DNA of 64,000 nt from positions 62,001 to 126,000 of the forward strand of contig JASANG010000094.1 of NCBI GenBank assembly GCA_030248215.1. Direction: 5' to 3'. This document shows positions 11,298 through 23,800 of this stretch, in pieces. This stretch comes from Enoplolaimus lenunculus (Eukaryota; Nematoda; Enoplea; Enoplida; Thoracostomopsidae). Every line of letters begins with the position of its first letter. The first letter of the stretch is position 1. A model generated the notes under the pieces. It was not told where the DNA came from. It did no database searches and saw only the letters and a program-made list of their open reading frames with translations. Made by a program: the position numbers and the translations under genes.

Positions 11298-12229
11298 CAG
11301 TCACGGACAGAATTAAGTGCGCAGAAACCGCGATTGCGTCCACTGCGGTTGCGGTTGCGGTTTTGTAGCTGCGTCTGAGTGTTTCATCGATCGTTTCTCA
11401 AACGCGGTTTGAGACGCGATCATAGACGCGATTTTAATTGCGTCCGTAGTCGCGGTTTGAACCGCGGTCGCAGTCGCGGTTTGAACCGCGGTCGCAATCA
11501 TGGCTTCAACCGCAGTCCCGCCCAAACACTTGTGGTCGCGTTTACCTGGTATTCTAACGTTAACCACATATGTATATTGATATGTATTACGTAGACTAGT
11601 TGTACGGCAACTAACTTGGTTTTGTTATTAGATGTGTAGTGTAAGTATTGTGCCCAAAGCCCATTTTGCCCAATTGAACTATTCATTATGAGCTGCTGTA
11701 ATTCTGGACATAGGCTGTTGCAGGCTTCAACCGGAATTTAATGTCTTCAAATAACAACTTACAAAACCATAATCACGCCCACTCCCTTCAGTAATAATAT
11801 AAGTACCAGGAACGGCAGCTATTTTACAGACCGTGGTTGCAAAAAGTGGTTAAGCTGAAATTTGCGGTTCCTGTTTGCAGCATAACTTTTTTTGTGTGAA
11901 TGCTCATTGTAATAAACAACGGACAAATACAATACGTCATTTGCTTCTTAAATCTTCACAGAGTAATAAGCTAGCGTAACCACGGCTGTAACCGCAATTT
12001 GTATCGCGTCTGTAACCGCGAGTGTAACCGCGTCTATAACTGCGAGTGTAACCGCAATTTTAGCCGCGTCTGTAACCGCGATTTTAACCGCGAACCTGCG
12101 ATCGCAATCGCGGTTTTTGCGTCCACGTAAATTGCGGTTGCGAGCAATCGCGATTGCGTCTGCGAGCGATCGCGATTCGAACCGCGTTTGGGTCACGACC
12201 GCGGTTGCACTAAACTCTGTCCGTGACTG
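11298..12229. mobile_element. Tc1/mariner-like 932-bp TIR element with palindromic GC-rich arms
   Basis: The left end CAGTCACGGACAGAATT and the right end (reverse complement CAGTCACGGACAGAGTT) match almost perfectly, continuing to AGTGC. TA flanks both sides (11296-11297, 12230-12231). Next to each TIR is an arm of about 200-250 bp built from degenerate AACCGCGGTCGCA-type units containing CCGCGG palindromes; two copies of a 21-bp unit are adjacent near 11450-11495. The 11530-11975 centre is unique and non-coding. Several short frames here only read the repeat. Confidence 0.7.
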
Positions 12230-12416
12230 TACATATTATTATTATTATCCACCAGGGTTCCGTGAGAATCCCTGTTCCGGTCGAAATCCCTTCGAAAAGT
12301 TTATTCCTATTACTGTTGCTGCATTGCGGAACGCAAGAACCAAACATTCTAAATAAATTCTTTCGACAACATCTTAATAATTTACTGAAGTTTACGTTTT
12401 TAAGCCTAATTTTGGC

Positions 12417-15146
12417 ATGATTGTTGAATCGCCTGCAGCGTTGAATACTACTGGCACTGTACGACAAACATCTGAAAATAGTAAGCAATAACATTACCAT
12501 TGTATAATTCTACATGGTTAACACGGTTGTTTTTTCGCAAGATTTCAAATAATTTTCATTTTTGTACACTGTTTATCGAAATCGGTAGAAACACCGATGG
12601 GTGATTTAAAATATAAATATTGCTGATGCAAGGGGTGTTTAGGAAACAGCTGCTATTTTGGATTTTTATAGATGTTTTTAGACACTATTTCAGTTTAGAA
12701 CATAAGAAACTCCCCTTCGAAATTTTTATAGAATGTAACCCACTTTTTAAGTCTTAGCTACGCTCATGTGCCGATGTGTTGCTATTTTGTTCATCAACAA
12801 CAACTTTGTTTATGTAAGTTCTACAGCGCGCACGCTTCTAACTCAACGTAACACTAAAATATATAATTGAGAGAGAAGCTTAGTTGTTATCGCTTTCAGT
12901 CTGATTTATGGTAATTTGTCATTCTGTTATTTAGCGACATTTGTGTCTGTGCGTGATTTTGATGTATTTTGATATTGTACCACATCAGCCTCTTAGTCAC
13001 AATTACTTTTTAAATTGATTTTCTTTTGTGGTCACTTGCGATGATAAAAAGACGCAGAACCCTGATAGCACTGCATGCGTGGACGACAAGTGTAAACGCA
13101 CTGAACCAAATGTAAGTACTTTTTCTAGCTTAGACTTGTAATTTCCAGATAGTTTTGACATATAAGATGCATATCTCACAATGTTTTCTTCCACCGAAAT
13201 GTTTTAACGCAATATTTTAAATGAAGTTGGGAAATAGTGAGTTGGCAATATATTATATACTTACGCGAACACTCTCTTATTTTTGTTGTTTTTAAATATG
13301 TGGGATTAATTTTTGCTTCAGCATTATCGCAAGATCTGTGTTTTTAGAAGGAGAACAATCGTGTTGTTGCACCAACCACAGAGAAACACGCAAAAAACGG
13401 AAGCAATTTGCACGTATCAACAATTCCATTGAGACATTCCAGTGCAAATGGTAAAAAGATGAAACTTGTTTTGAAAATTTGAAAACAGACGTTGGCTACC
13501 CAGAGAAATGAGTTACACTGTAAAACAAGCTACGGTTTATGAATAGGTAGCATAGCACCAAAAATACATATGCAGAATCGGGGTTAGACGCCAGGAATTT
13601 TAGAGTTTTTATGCGTTTTCAAACACTGATTTTCAAAAAACAACTGAAATTACAAAAAATACTTTTAAAAACACTCTTAGTTCGAGCCAATGATTTAAAT
13701 TATCACATTGGAATGTAATCTTATCGTCGACTAAACTACATCTCTATAACATGGTACTCGTAGTTGAATGATAAGAGCTCCAGGAAATCTAGAATTTTAA
13801 ATTATGGTTTTAATCGCACGCCTAGTTTTAACCGTGATTGCAGGACCTTTAACCATCTGGAAAACACATTCGATCAAACGCACTTCAATTTATGAACGGT
13901 GCTGGAAGACGCAGCGAAATTTTTAAACAAATTTTTGTTCGAGCGCATATCGTCATATCGTACTTAGGCAAAAATTTGACATCTGGCTCCGGTATTCTAG
14001 ATTATCGAATATTTATCCCTACAAAGACTTGAAGTACGATAGATCACAGCCATGTTTGATCGAGATGACACAACTAAGCATGTTATAGAAAACACGCTAT
14101 ATACTTTATGCTTTAGCCTGCTAGGAATAAAACTATAGTTAGTATTATCGTGATTAGGTTTCATTTTGTATCTTATTATATTTATCAATAGCGCCTGTAA
14201 CTGACCACGTTTGACAAATTGTGCTGTGACCGATTCATCTGATAGTAATTTTTTGTGCTGACTAAGTGCTTTTTTGAATTCACTTTTAATTTAGTAGTCT
14301 TTGCTATTCAGAAACGGATTCTATGATAGTCTCAATATTCTCGATGTTTGGTGGACGATTTCCAGTTAATAAGATGGGCTGGATCGCCATTCGAGTTGAA
14401 AATCGCTCCAATATGCCTTTACAATATCAGCTGGAACTCACAAAAATAAATGTTACCGATATCCATTCTAAACATTTGCCGTATGGTGGCAAAGTCTGTG
14501 ATTTGCCTGAAAACGAGCTGTCTTTGGTATTTGGAGAGTGTCATGATTGTTTAACGGTTATTCCCGGAGCCGATTACGTGAAATATGTAAGTCAATTTTG
14601 TGTTAACGTCAGTCGGATTGCTTGGAACTGAAGTGTCGTAATAACTTACTATACGTTAACAGATAAGACTAAAAGAAATGGCCGTATTTTGAGATGTGTA
14701 TAATGTAGAATACGCGCATTCAATTCTTTGTTTTCGAAACTTAGCATGCAAAATTTTTTGCAAAAGAATGGGTCGAAACCAAAGATAATCAGTGTTGCAT
14801 GTATGCGAGAAAGCGCTTTTTGATGTAATGCAATCTGTTGATTATAAAAATTCAGTTGTTTTCAAGTGCATTTTAGATATTCTGTTGCCCGTTGTTGCAA
14901 GCTAAATTTTCGTTGGCTGCAGTGTTAACTGAACTGTCCGCAGCTAATAGTACAATTCCACGAAACGTATCAATACCGTTTGATTTAATTGTAACGTCCC
15001 CTGGCCAGGTTGGTTACGATACAGCACACCAGAAGTTTTCTGGGACTGGAGGCGAACATATGTATTTTACTAATATTTGCAAGTATGGTTTAACTGCACA
15101 AATATACAATGGCAATAAGCCGTCTGCAGTCGATTTAGTAAAATAA
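12417..15146 (+). CDS. Six-exon gene, 264-aa protein of unknown function
   Basis: Phase-compatible exons: 12417-12480, 12935-12963 (least certain), 13058-13111, 13348-13450, 14312-14586 and 14877-15146 (TAA). Donors are GTAAGC, GTATTT, GTAAGT, GTAAAA and GTAAGT. The N-terminal 80 residues are polar and probably disordered (MIVESPAALNTTGTVRQTSEN; then NPDSTACVDDKCKRTEPN). From about residue 90 the protein looks folded and beta-rich: MGWIAIRVENRSNMPLQYQL, then ECHDCLTVIPGADYVKY, then FSLAAVLTELSAANSTIP and IPFDLIVTSPGQVGYDTA. The alternating pattern of WIAIRVENRSNMPLQYQLEL suggests an Ig-like or adaptin-ear-like sandwich, but I cannot name a family. No signal peptide or membrane segment is visible. 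A possible AATAAA lies 220 bases after the stop. Confidence 0.6.
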
Positions 15147-15366
15147 CTGAAATGAGACATCTCGTCGCTTCCTGTTTCTATGCATCAGTTTATTTTCATC
15201 AATCAAGTACGTAGCGTACAATTTGTATTTAATTTTGTTTCAACATTAACCGGTATTGAAATTGTCGTCTTGGTGTATTTAAAACTTTTATTGAAATTGT
15301 CCAGTTTTCAGTAGTTCAGTTGCGTTTCTATCAGTGTGTAGTTCAAGCGGTGTTAGCGTTTTAGTA

Positions 15367-15372
15367 AATAAA
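15367..15372 (+). terminator. Candidate polyadenylation signal
   Basis: The first AATAAA downstream of the TAA at 15144-15146. Confidence 0.4.
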
Positions 15373-16227
15373 TGAATTAACACGCAATTCGGATTTTCTG
15401 TTAGTTTTTTGTAGGCAGAAAATATTTCTGATCAAACGTTTGGTATTAACGCCGATTTCTTCCTTTCCCATATGAAAAAAATAGCAACCATGGAGCTGTC
15501 TTTAGTAAACGCGAAATAATTGAAAAAGGAATGTGACATTGGTGATCTAGTGTATGATGTTCGTTTTATAGTAACACGACACGTATGCAAGGACTAAAGT
15601 CTCATTCGACCCATTATAATTTTGGTGCATCCATTCAACTGTGCACTTAAAATAACACCAGGTCCTGACGGGTGTTCTTTTTTAGTAAAGTCTGTCCGTT
15701 TCCTTATGTTATTCAAGCGCCTAAAATTTTAGTATTTGCGCTCGTGAATTTGTTGTGCTTTCGGGAACCGGAGTTGGTATTTTTTAAATTTGGCAATTCA
15801 CGAAATTTATTCTCAATTTATAAGCAAAATGGGAGTTTGTGTTTTTTCAACAACTGCATACTTTGTACGCATAAATCTGTAATTTAAAAGTTTTATTTCC
15901 GTTTCCGCGATTTTGAATATATAATCGTTTAACTCATTGAATCACGCATCGAAGGTGTTTGTGTTTATTTAAGTAACAAACGTTATAATAAAATTGTGTA
16001 TGTTGTTAAAATGCCACGGCGTACATGAGAAAGTGGGCATATGCAGATCCAGAGGGGGCATCCCGCCAGCCAGAAGGTTTTTGAGATAAAATGGTAACGT
16101 CACTCTTCCAATTTCCCCCCTCAGAAAATTTTTTGGTGGAAAATACCGTTTCAGGGCGTTTGCCGGCCCGCGCCCCGTAAGAAATTTCAGGATGCGCCGC
16201 TGAAAGCTGGAAAGCATGAAATATAAC
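15373..16227. other. AT-rich intergenic DNA, nothing recognised
   Basis: Frames at 15672-15887 (plus) and 15969-16229 (minus) have no splice or family support. Confidence 0.5.
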
Positions 16228-16460
16228 ATGGGATGATGTTTGTACGATTTAGCGTATTAGTATATAATATATTGCAGTGCGGTTCTGGAAAGGCTGACAA
16301 TCTATAGAATCTGTGCTGCAATATTTGTAAACTAGACAAACGAAATCAACTTAATTTCAGGTGGCCAGCGCAACTATTTATTTAATCAGTAGCAATCTTC
16401 GAAATCGAATCCACCAGAAGGAGTATTGAAGTTGCTGCATAAAAATAAGTATTTTTAGAA
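16228..16460 (+). repeat. Dispersed repeat, copy 2
   Basis: It is colinear with 3280-3560 (shared blocks listed there). Traces of the same repeat may continue to about 17010 (CATCAACGATAATTCTAAAT against GTCAACGATAGAG near 3620), in which case the hAT-like element at 16691-16985 is nested within it. Confidence 0.6.
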
Positions 16461-16690
16461 TTGTATGTTTACGCTCCTAACACTCAGCTTGTGTGTCAGG
16501 GAACTTTCTTAGAGCAACAAGTTAACACAAGTGCTTAATTAGCGAAAGTTGAGGTTCGGAAACCCAAAAACCGCAAAATCGAGTTTCGGATATTCGACAT
16601 AGACATTTAAATTTCTGATATCCGGATACGTACGGATAAATAATCTGCAGCAAGAATATCCGGACATAAAAAGTATCCAATGCGTATCAC

Positions 16691-16985
16691 CAGGGTGCAA
16701 CTAGAATTCCGGTTCCAGTAGAGAAATTCGGTATTTTTCACTATCCGGTTCCGGTAGTATTAAATCCGGTATTTTTTCACCGGAATTTTCCGTATTTTTG
16801 GTATTGAAAATATTAAATTAAAAAAATTGGCATATTAACTAGTGTTCACAGCATGAAAAGCGATAAAATAGCGTTAAAAAATGAATTTTTCGGTAACAAG
16901 GATTTTTATTTTGCAGTTCAGGCTCCGGTTTCTGTACTTTTTTAATTTTCCGGTTCCGGTATTTTATAATTCCGGTTGCACCCTG
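16691..16985. mobile_element. hAT-like MITE, copy 2
   Basis: It begins CAGGGTGCAACTAGAATTCC and ends ATTCCGGTTGCACCCTG, inverted matches. Subterminal TTCCGGTTCCGGTA motifs occur on both sides. Flanking 8-mers CGTATCAC and CCTATCCA agree at 5 of 8. Its orientation is opposite to the 17554 copy. Confidence 0.75.
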
Positions 16986-17225
16986 CCTATCCACCACCTT
17001 AAGCCATCAACGATAATTCTAAATCGGTTTAGCCTCTTCTAACATTTTGTGCACTACCTGGTTTAATCGGTATTTGGATTAATCAGTTTCTAACATGCTA
17101 ATTTGGCCTGTTAAATATTAAATCTTTCTTTAGTAAAGAAAGAAAATCATTTTATAGCACCTAGTATGAGAGTTTTTAGTTGTCAGCGCTTCTAGTGACA
17201 GTGGAGCAAGAGCCAGGTTTAAAAA

Positions 17226-17470
17226 TAAGGCTTGCGCTGTACTCTTGTTGCCGTCCGTCACCGTGGGTCACCCGTTCGTCACCGTGCGTCATCCGTCCGT
17301 CACTCGTACGGCGCTATCATGCGGTATTGTACTTTCGCAAATAACTCACGTGCGACAACTTATGATTCAAACGGTGACCGACGGCGCCGGACCGGTGACG
17401 GACGGGGACGGATGCCGCCGGACGGGTGACGCACGGTGACGGATAGCTATTACCGCAAGCGCAACCCTAA
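17226..17470. mobile_element. Short inverted-repeat element with CCGTCCGTCACCGTG arms
   Basis: The left end (TAAGGCTTGCGCT then CCGTCCGTCACCGTG) mirrors the right end (CACGGTGACGGAT then AAGCGCAACCCTAA). Each arm repeats GTCACCGT-type units, giving a GC-rich island in AT-rich DNA. The organisation resembles the arms of the 11298-12229 element but the sequence is different. Confidence 0.5.
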
Positions 17471-17553
17471 GTGAATTTGTGCGATAATTTAAATTAAAAA
17501 GTTGAAAACTTAGGGTTTTAGTTCCATTCTACTCATCTTATTTCATTTTTGAT

Positions 17554-17937
17554 CAGGGTGTAACCGGAATTTTAAAATACCGGAACCGGAAAATTAAAAA
17601 AATACCGGAACCGGGAAGCAAAAAATATTTTCACCGAAAAATTCATTTTTAACGCTATTTTATCGCTATTACCTGTATAAACACACCATTTAGGATGCCA
17701 CAATCCTGAAACAAATGCAGTAAAGCTGGATACGTATGATCAATTATGAAGTATGACACAAATTAAAAATTTTGGCAATACGCGCTCAGACAATTTTAAG
17801 AAAATATGTTAGAATAATATGTCAATTTTTCTTATACTGGAAAAGTTCCGGTGAAAAAATACCGGAATTTTTACCGGAACCGGATAGTGAAAAATACCGG
17901 ATTTCCCTACCGGAACCGGAAATCCGGTTGCACCCTG
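17554..17937. mobile_element. hAT-like MITE, copy 3
   Basis: It begins CAGGGTGTAACCGGAATTTT and ends AAATCCGGTTGCACCCTG. Flanking 8-mers TTTTTGAT and TTATTGGT agree at 6 of 8, as expected for an aged hAT target duplication. It has no coding capacity. Confidence 0.8.
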
Positions 17938-20009
17938 TTATTGGTTTATTGTTACAAAACTTGAAACGAAGCAATGTTCTAATTTTTTTTTGCTGTACGC
18001 TAAAGCTTTGCGCTTTACGAATATATACTTACGAATAAATACAATTCTGCATGTTCATACGATCTAGACAGTAGCATTCATTTAAAATGTTATCAGTGGC
18101 TTACTCAAACTTGTCCGCACCCACTTTTGCAGCAAATATAAATGCTCGGAGCCACAGAGATTATATATAGTGGCCTGCTTACTGGGAGATATTGGGACTT
18201 AGAGATTGGCATGCTTATCAGCATGCGGTCGGGCTTAGGCGTGTTGAATCTTGCGCTAAGCCAAAGGCTTAGAAGGCAGTCTTTTATAGTAAACAAGGAC
18301 CGATGCCCCTGTTTTAACAGTATACTGTCAGTAAAAGCAGTGGTACCCAGTTGTTTGGCATGAAACCCATGTGCTGGTTTTGACTGGCCTAAAAATACAA
18401 AATTGTGTTATATACACTCGTTAGTATTAATAGTTAAGGTTTTCGCAACCTGTATATGGAAAACTCCGGCTCGTATAGTCAACTAAAATTTCTGGAAGTT
18501 GCGGATGTTTCACTTGTGTTTTAAGCGAGCGGCAGCAATTTTAGGGGGTTCAGTATGTTTGTAACGAAGGACTAAGCCTGTCCCTTTGGCGTCCGTTTGG
18601 CTGTACATGATCCGGTTGTTGATTATAACTCTGGCAAATGAACGCTTTCATGCGAGTAACATTGATCATAACAGTGTACATGTGTATTTTAATAGCTGGA
18701 ATACAATATTTTTAAACATTAACACTCGCTGCCTCCAATTTTCAACATCAATGATGCCTTTGTATTGTGATAACTCGAATAATTTTGTGTAACTGTGAGC
18801 ACGTTGTTGAAACTAAAATACAACAAAAACAGATGTATTCATCGTGAAGCACCATGGTATATATTACTCTATATATGAGCGACCTGTTCGGTAAATTTTA
18901 AAACATTCATGTGAGCGAAGGGCTGTTTTAAGTCATACCTTGTGGAAAACTGTAATATATGCCTAAATCATAATCGGCTATGCGAAAGATTAGAGTTTTT
19001 TAATAATGGGTGGTATTAATTTCTTCTAGTATCCTCATAGAATTATGGTGTTCAAAATATTGTGAGATTTTTACAGCAGTATGCAATACAATTTGACTCT
19101 GAAGTTCGGTATTTTAGTTGTCGAATTTTACTCTCATACTCAATAGTATTTAATATACTGTTTATTTGTGTTGCATTTTTTACTAGTATATAGGCTGTAT
19201 TTGCCTTAATATGTTAAGAATAGGCTGTTTATTTTTCGGCTTCGTTTCCGGCATGTTTTGAGTCCGGTTGCCCGTGGCCGCGTGCTTATACCAGTAGGGT
19301 GCGACCGGATATCCTGCTCCGACTCATATATCACAGCACATTCCTATTCCTAGGCTAAGCCTGAATTTCAGCATAAAAATAAGTCTAGCTAAGTCTAAGC
19401 CAAAACAAAAATAATAGCCTTAATTACAGCCACCTCTATTTCATAGTACCTACAAAAAACTGGATGCCCTTAAAAAGGGAACATGGGCCAAATAAATATT
19501 GCAACTGAACGCAACGGTACAGAAATAAAGAATAGTGGGAGTGGGATAGGCAGGGTTGTTGTTTATGTGCTAAAAATGTATCGGTGTGACGGTTTAAACT
19601 TTGTTACGTAAACACTTTGAATACGTTAAGCCACTGAAGGAAGAATGGTTAGCTAAATTGTGATATTTGAATGCAATCTAGTATCAGATTTGAATTTATT
19701 ATCCAGCTCCGGCTGCGGCCGGATATCAGATAATCCGACTCTTGGCGGATATTAGATTATCCTGCTCCGTCTTCGTCATTTTCTTGTATCTGGATGCAAG
19801 CTACATATGACTTTACATAACGGATGATCCATTTATACACCAGCTATCTTGAAAACGGAGATATATAATGTTTTGACCTGGAACATGTGTTGTTTAAATT
19901 TGAGTCTGAAACAACATATTGCCATTTGATATCCCACAATCTCGCGTAAGGTATGTAGACATCCGTTTTACCGATATCGGCTTTTGCATAGTTATAGTTC
20001 CTTTTGTAG
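17938..20009. other. Gene-free stretch with scattered TTAGGC-like traces
   Basis: Degenerate TTAGGC/GCCTAA words occur near 18233-18270 and 19350-19412. No exon is supported. ORFs at 17772-18038, 18142-18363 and 18586-18792 lack splice or composition support. Confidence 0.45.
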
Positions 20010-20378
20010 CAGAGTGCAACCGGAGGTGAAAAATACCGGAGCCGAAGCCGGACGTCAACGTAACTTGCTGGAGCCGGAGACGGAGGTGAGGGGAAACTAG
20101 GTAGTATATAAAAATGATGGTTAATTAGTTAATTTTAGCCAATATCTGCGGTATGTTGTTAAGTTTTTTGATTTCACGCCGAGTTTCTGCGAAATTTCGA
20201 AAATTCTTTCCTGAAAATTGACAAAAGGAAAACGAAACGCGCTAAACTGCTAAATTTGGCAAAACTATCCAAAATTTTAACACCAAATTTCCGGAAACTC
20301 TGACAAAAATTCAGCCGAAGCCGGAAGCCTATTTTCTGCCGAAACCGGAGCCTGAGGCAGACCTCCGGTTGTACCATG
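20010..20378. mobile_element. hAT-like MITE, copy 4, with 7/8 target duplication
   Basis: It begins CAGAGTGCAACCGGAGG and ends CCTCCGGTTGTACCATG. Flanking 8-mers TTTTGTAG and TTTGGTAG agree at 7 of 8. The interior is shared with the copy at 10605-10984. Confidence 0.8.
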
Positions 20379-20834
20379 TTTGGTAGATAAACCGTAAAAG
20401 CCCATTGCCGGTAGGTACCCTAAATCGAGATACTCTCTACGCAATATTGTCTGTTCGGTCTGTCTGTTTTCTGAAATGCATTCGACAAGTAACATTTGAT
20501 TAAAGTTGGAAAATAGAAGTTTCAGTCAATTTTTTACTGTGAGGGGTGTAATAAATATATAAGCATACACCAAGGCGTAAACCAAAACCCTAATCCTGAG
20601 CTTAAGTCTATAAGAAAAAAATAGTGTAAGTAAAGCTTAAGCTTACTCTATCGTACATCTGCGGAAAGCCAGTAAGCCGGTAAAGTATCTTGTGCCGAAA
20701 TTTACATGGAACATCGTTTTGAACCTTTCGTCTATAACTAGACATTTGCCTTGCCTGCGTGGTCTCACATATTTTCTATTGCTTTGAATGAAATTTAGCA
20801 TCGGAAGTCTCCTCAATTTTATATCTTTTGTTAG

Positions 20835-23800
20835 TCTCCGACGTTCTGCAGAAATCACTAAAAAGCCACACAAAGACTTCACTTGCAGTTCAAGGTAAAC
20901 AAGTGCATAATTTTGGTCACAATAATTTTAACATTCATTCCAAAGCGTCTTTAGTTTTTGCTCTGTGTACCCATATATATATACTTAACTTCTTAAGTGT
21001 TACACATCAGCCGTTATATTACAAAAAATGACAATGTAAAACAGTCCGACAAGACACAATTTTAGAGTTTTTTGATTTAATTCTTATTGGCGATATGGTA
21101 TATACTCTGTGGCTGGGCCTTTGAATTGGCCAGTGAAGTAACAATATTAATCGTCTGGTATTTACGATTATGTATTTTTTACTACAATTACACCTGTCGA
21201 AGCGTATTGGTTTCAGGTTTTAACTTGTATACAAGCATATTGGTATTGCCGTGCTTTTTCCCACTGTAAGTATGACAGTAAAACTACCAAAATCACTCAA
21301 AATACTGGCTAGTTTATACTGAATTGAAAATTATACAGCAATTTGAACCGTTTTGCTAAACCACTTTCGTAGAGTATGGTATTTTACTTTGTGTCATCAG
21401 ATTTATTGTCGGGCACGTTAAGCCTCATTCACATATGCAAGCAGAGATGCACGTCGCCCGTGGGTAAACGCGGGAACGGGTAAGAAAATTTTGGCGCAGG
21501 TATACCCGCGGGTAAAGAATTTCAAAGCTCAGGTAAAATTTGTGATTCTTTACCCTTCTAAAATTTTCAAGAGAAACATGAAACCAGATAATGTTGCAAA
21601 AACTTAAATTTTTACATTGGTTTAACCCCGTATGGGTGAAAAATGAGCATTGCACCCATGAAATGTTCTGTTACATCGAAAACTATGGCTTTTTAAAAGA
21701 CAGCAACGGGAACAATATGTTTACAGCTTTCGGAAAGAGGTCTTAAGACAAATTGCGACGAAACTGTAAAAAATTTGTTATTTGTGCGCTCTTTAGTTTT
21801 TAACTACAATTTTGTACACACAAGAATGTTTTGATTCACTGATCACCAATCGGCAAAAACGACCTAGTTACAAGAATTATTGAGCTAATGTGTTTTTACT
21901 TTAATGATTTGTTTTGAAAGTTCTAAGTTGTATTGCGATCTGCGATCAAACAATTATTATACAGACAAATTAAAAAACTCAACACCGGCTGCGTTTCTGA
22001 AAACCTACTATCTGTATTGACTTGAATAAGAAGGGGGTAATAAGAGGGTGTCCCCATTTTGAGTCCCGATCAATAGGAGTCCGTATCCCTAATAAGAGTC
22101 CGTAAGCGGATAGAGTCCTGAAACCTTACTTAGAGTCCATAAATGTCAATTATCCCTAATTATAGCGCATAAATGACTCCAGGACCAAATAATTTGACTT
22201 CGAAACTTTAAAGCGTACTTAAGTTTTGAAAGTACATTCCTACGTTTGACGCAACACAAATAAATGTGTAATTCAACAGACAGTTGCAGTACCGGAAATA
22301 TATCAGTATCGAAGGGTGGCGGAGCGTGTGTTAAAAATAACAGTCCGTAACCGAATAACAAGGGGGGTACCCTCTGGAGAGGCCAAATAAATATCAGTCC
22401 CCCCTCTTATTCGGGTCAATACAGTAAGTCCCAAGTACGTGCTAAGTAATTACTTAACCATTTTGTTTGGTTTTAAAGGCATACTTAAGTTAACTAGATG
22501 CTTAAGCCGTTCACTAAATGTAATAGGTTTAAGATTAATCATTCAGGTACACAAACCTTGGCGAATGTGCCCAAACCTTGGTTCAAGTGAAACTGTAGAC
22601 CCGTTGTGCCTCCTTAATATAAATCAAATCTATTACTTTTTTGTTATGATAAGGACTCACATTTGGCGTTTAATACCTACCTGTTTTGTTCGAAAAGTTA
22701 AGTATTTACTTAAGTCCGCGAATAATTAATTAAACATAGCTTAAGTATATACTTAAGTATAAAGATTTCAGAAACCTAGCCAATGTCTATTTTGAACAAT
22801 GAACTTTTACTCTATACTGAAACCATTTAGCTTGCTGTGGAGAGAGATACATACATCCACGACAGTGCTATGATACTTTGTTTACAACCGTTGCCAAGCA
22901 GACCACAACAACATATCTTTTCAGTATGAACAGGTTCATTTTGTTTTGAAACACTGTAATGTGTGCATTAATACTACGTATGCACTCTTTGTACTGTAAA
23001 GCATCTAGTAAACAGGATCTTTTGTTTACTACAGTTTGCAATTTGTTTGCAGTTGCGTTGCCAGGATTTTTATCAAAGGGGCTATGGCTCATATATACAG
23101 AGTTACTTGTGCTTATCAACTGAAATGGTCTAAACTCATTAACTTCTAAACTCGTCAGCTACACAGCTGATTTAGTTTACTTACTTTTTGTTTACTGCTT
23201 TTTGAAACTTAGTATCTGCACCGATGTCGGACTTGTAGCAAATCCAGAAATTTCGGACGCCGGGACGGATATATACAAGCCATTGAAATATATATGAGTT
23301 AGCACAAAATTGTTAATTTGAGACATAGTGACCTTATTAATTTTCAGGGATGTCATATAGGGATCGAGATCGCCGTGCGGTGCGGTGTGGTCTTGGGCTC
23401 AATTAAACCTGACGGGATTCAAACCCCGCCGCAAGGTTAAAATTTTATACCCATGTTGGTTTGAGCGGTGAATCATTTTTTCGCGGGTTATAATAATACT
23501 TGCTGAGCGTGGACGTAGGTAAAGGATTAGGCATACGCAGAGGTAAAATCTCCTAAATTTAAGTCTGTGCCTAAGCGTAAATGCGGCGAAAGTGTACGAA
23601 AACCTCAAATTAAATCACAGTATTAAAGTTTTAGACAATATACTCTTAAGTGGCCCGATTCATTTTAATCAACAGGAAATATAAATATATCATCAGTCGA
23701 GTTGATGGAAATAACAATCTAAAAGTGAGCTTTGTGTTTATACTGCTTTAAAAGCGACGGAGTAAAAAAAGTTTAGGCTGTAGTGTTATTTATCGCTCAC

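Noticed and set aside
11313-12500. Several frames with runs of AVTDAVTLAV or RGLNRGRSRG
   Set aside because: They read the degenerate GC-rich arms of the TIR element.
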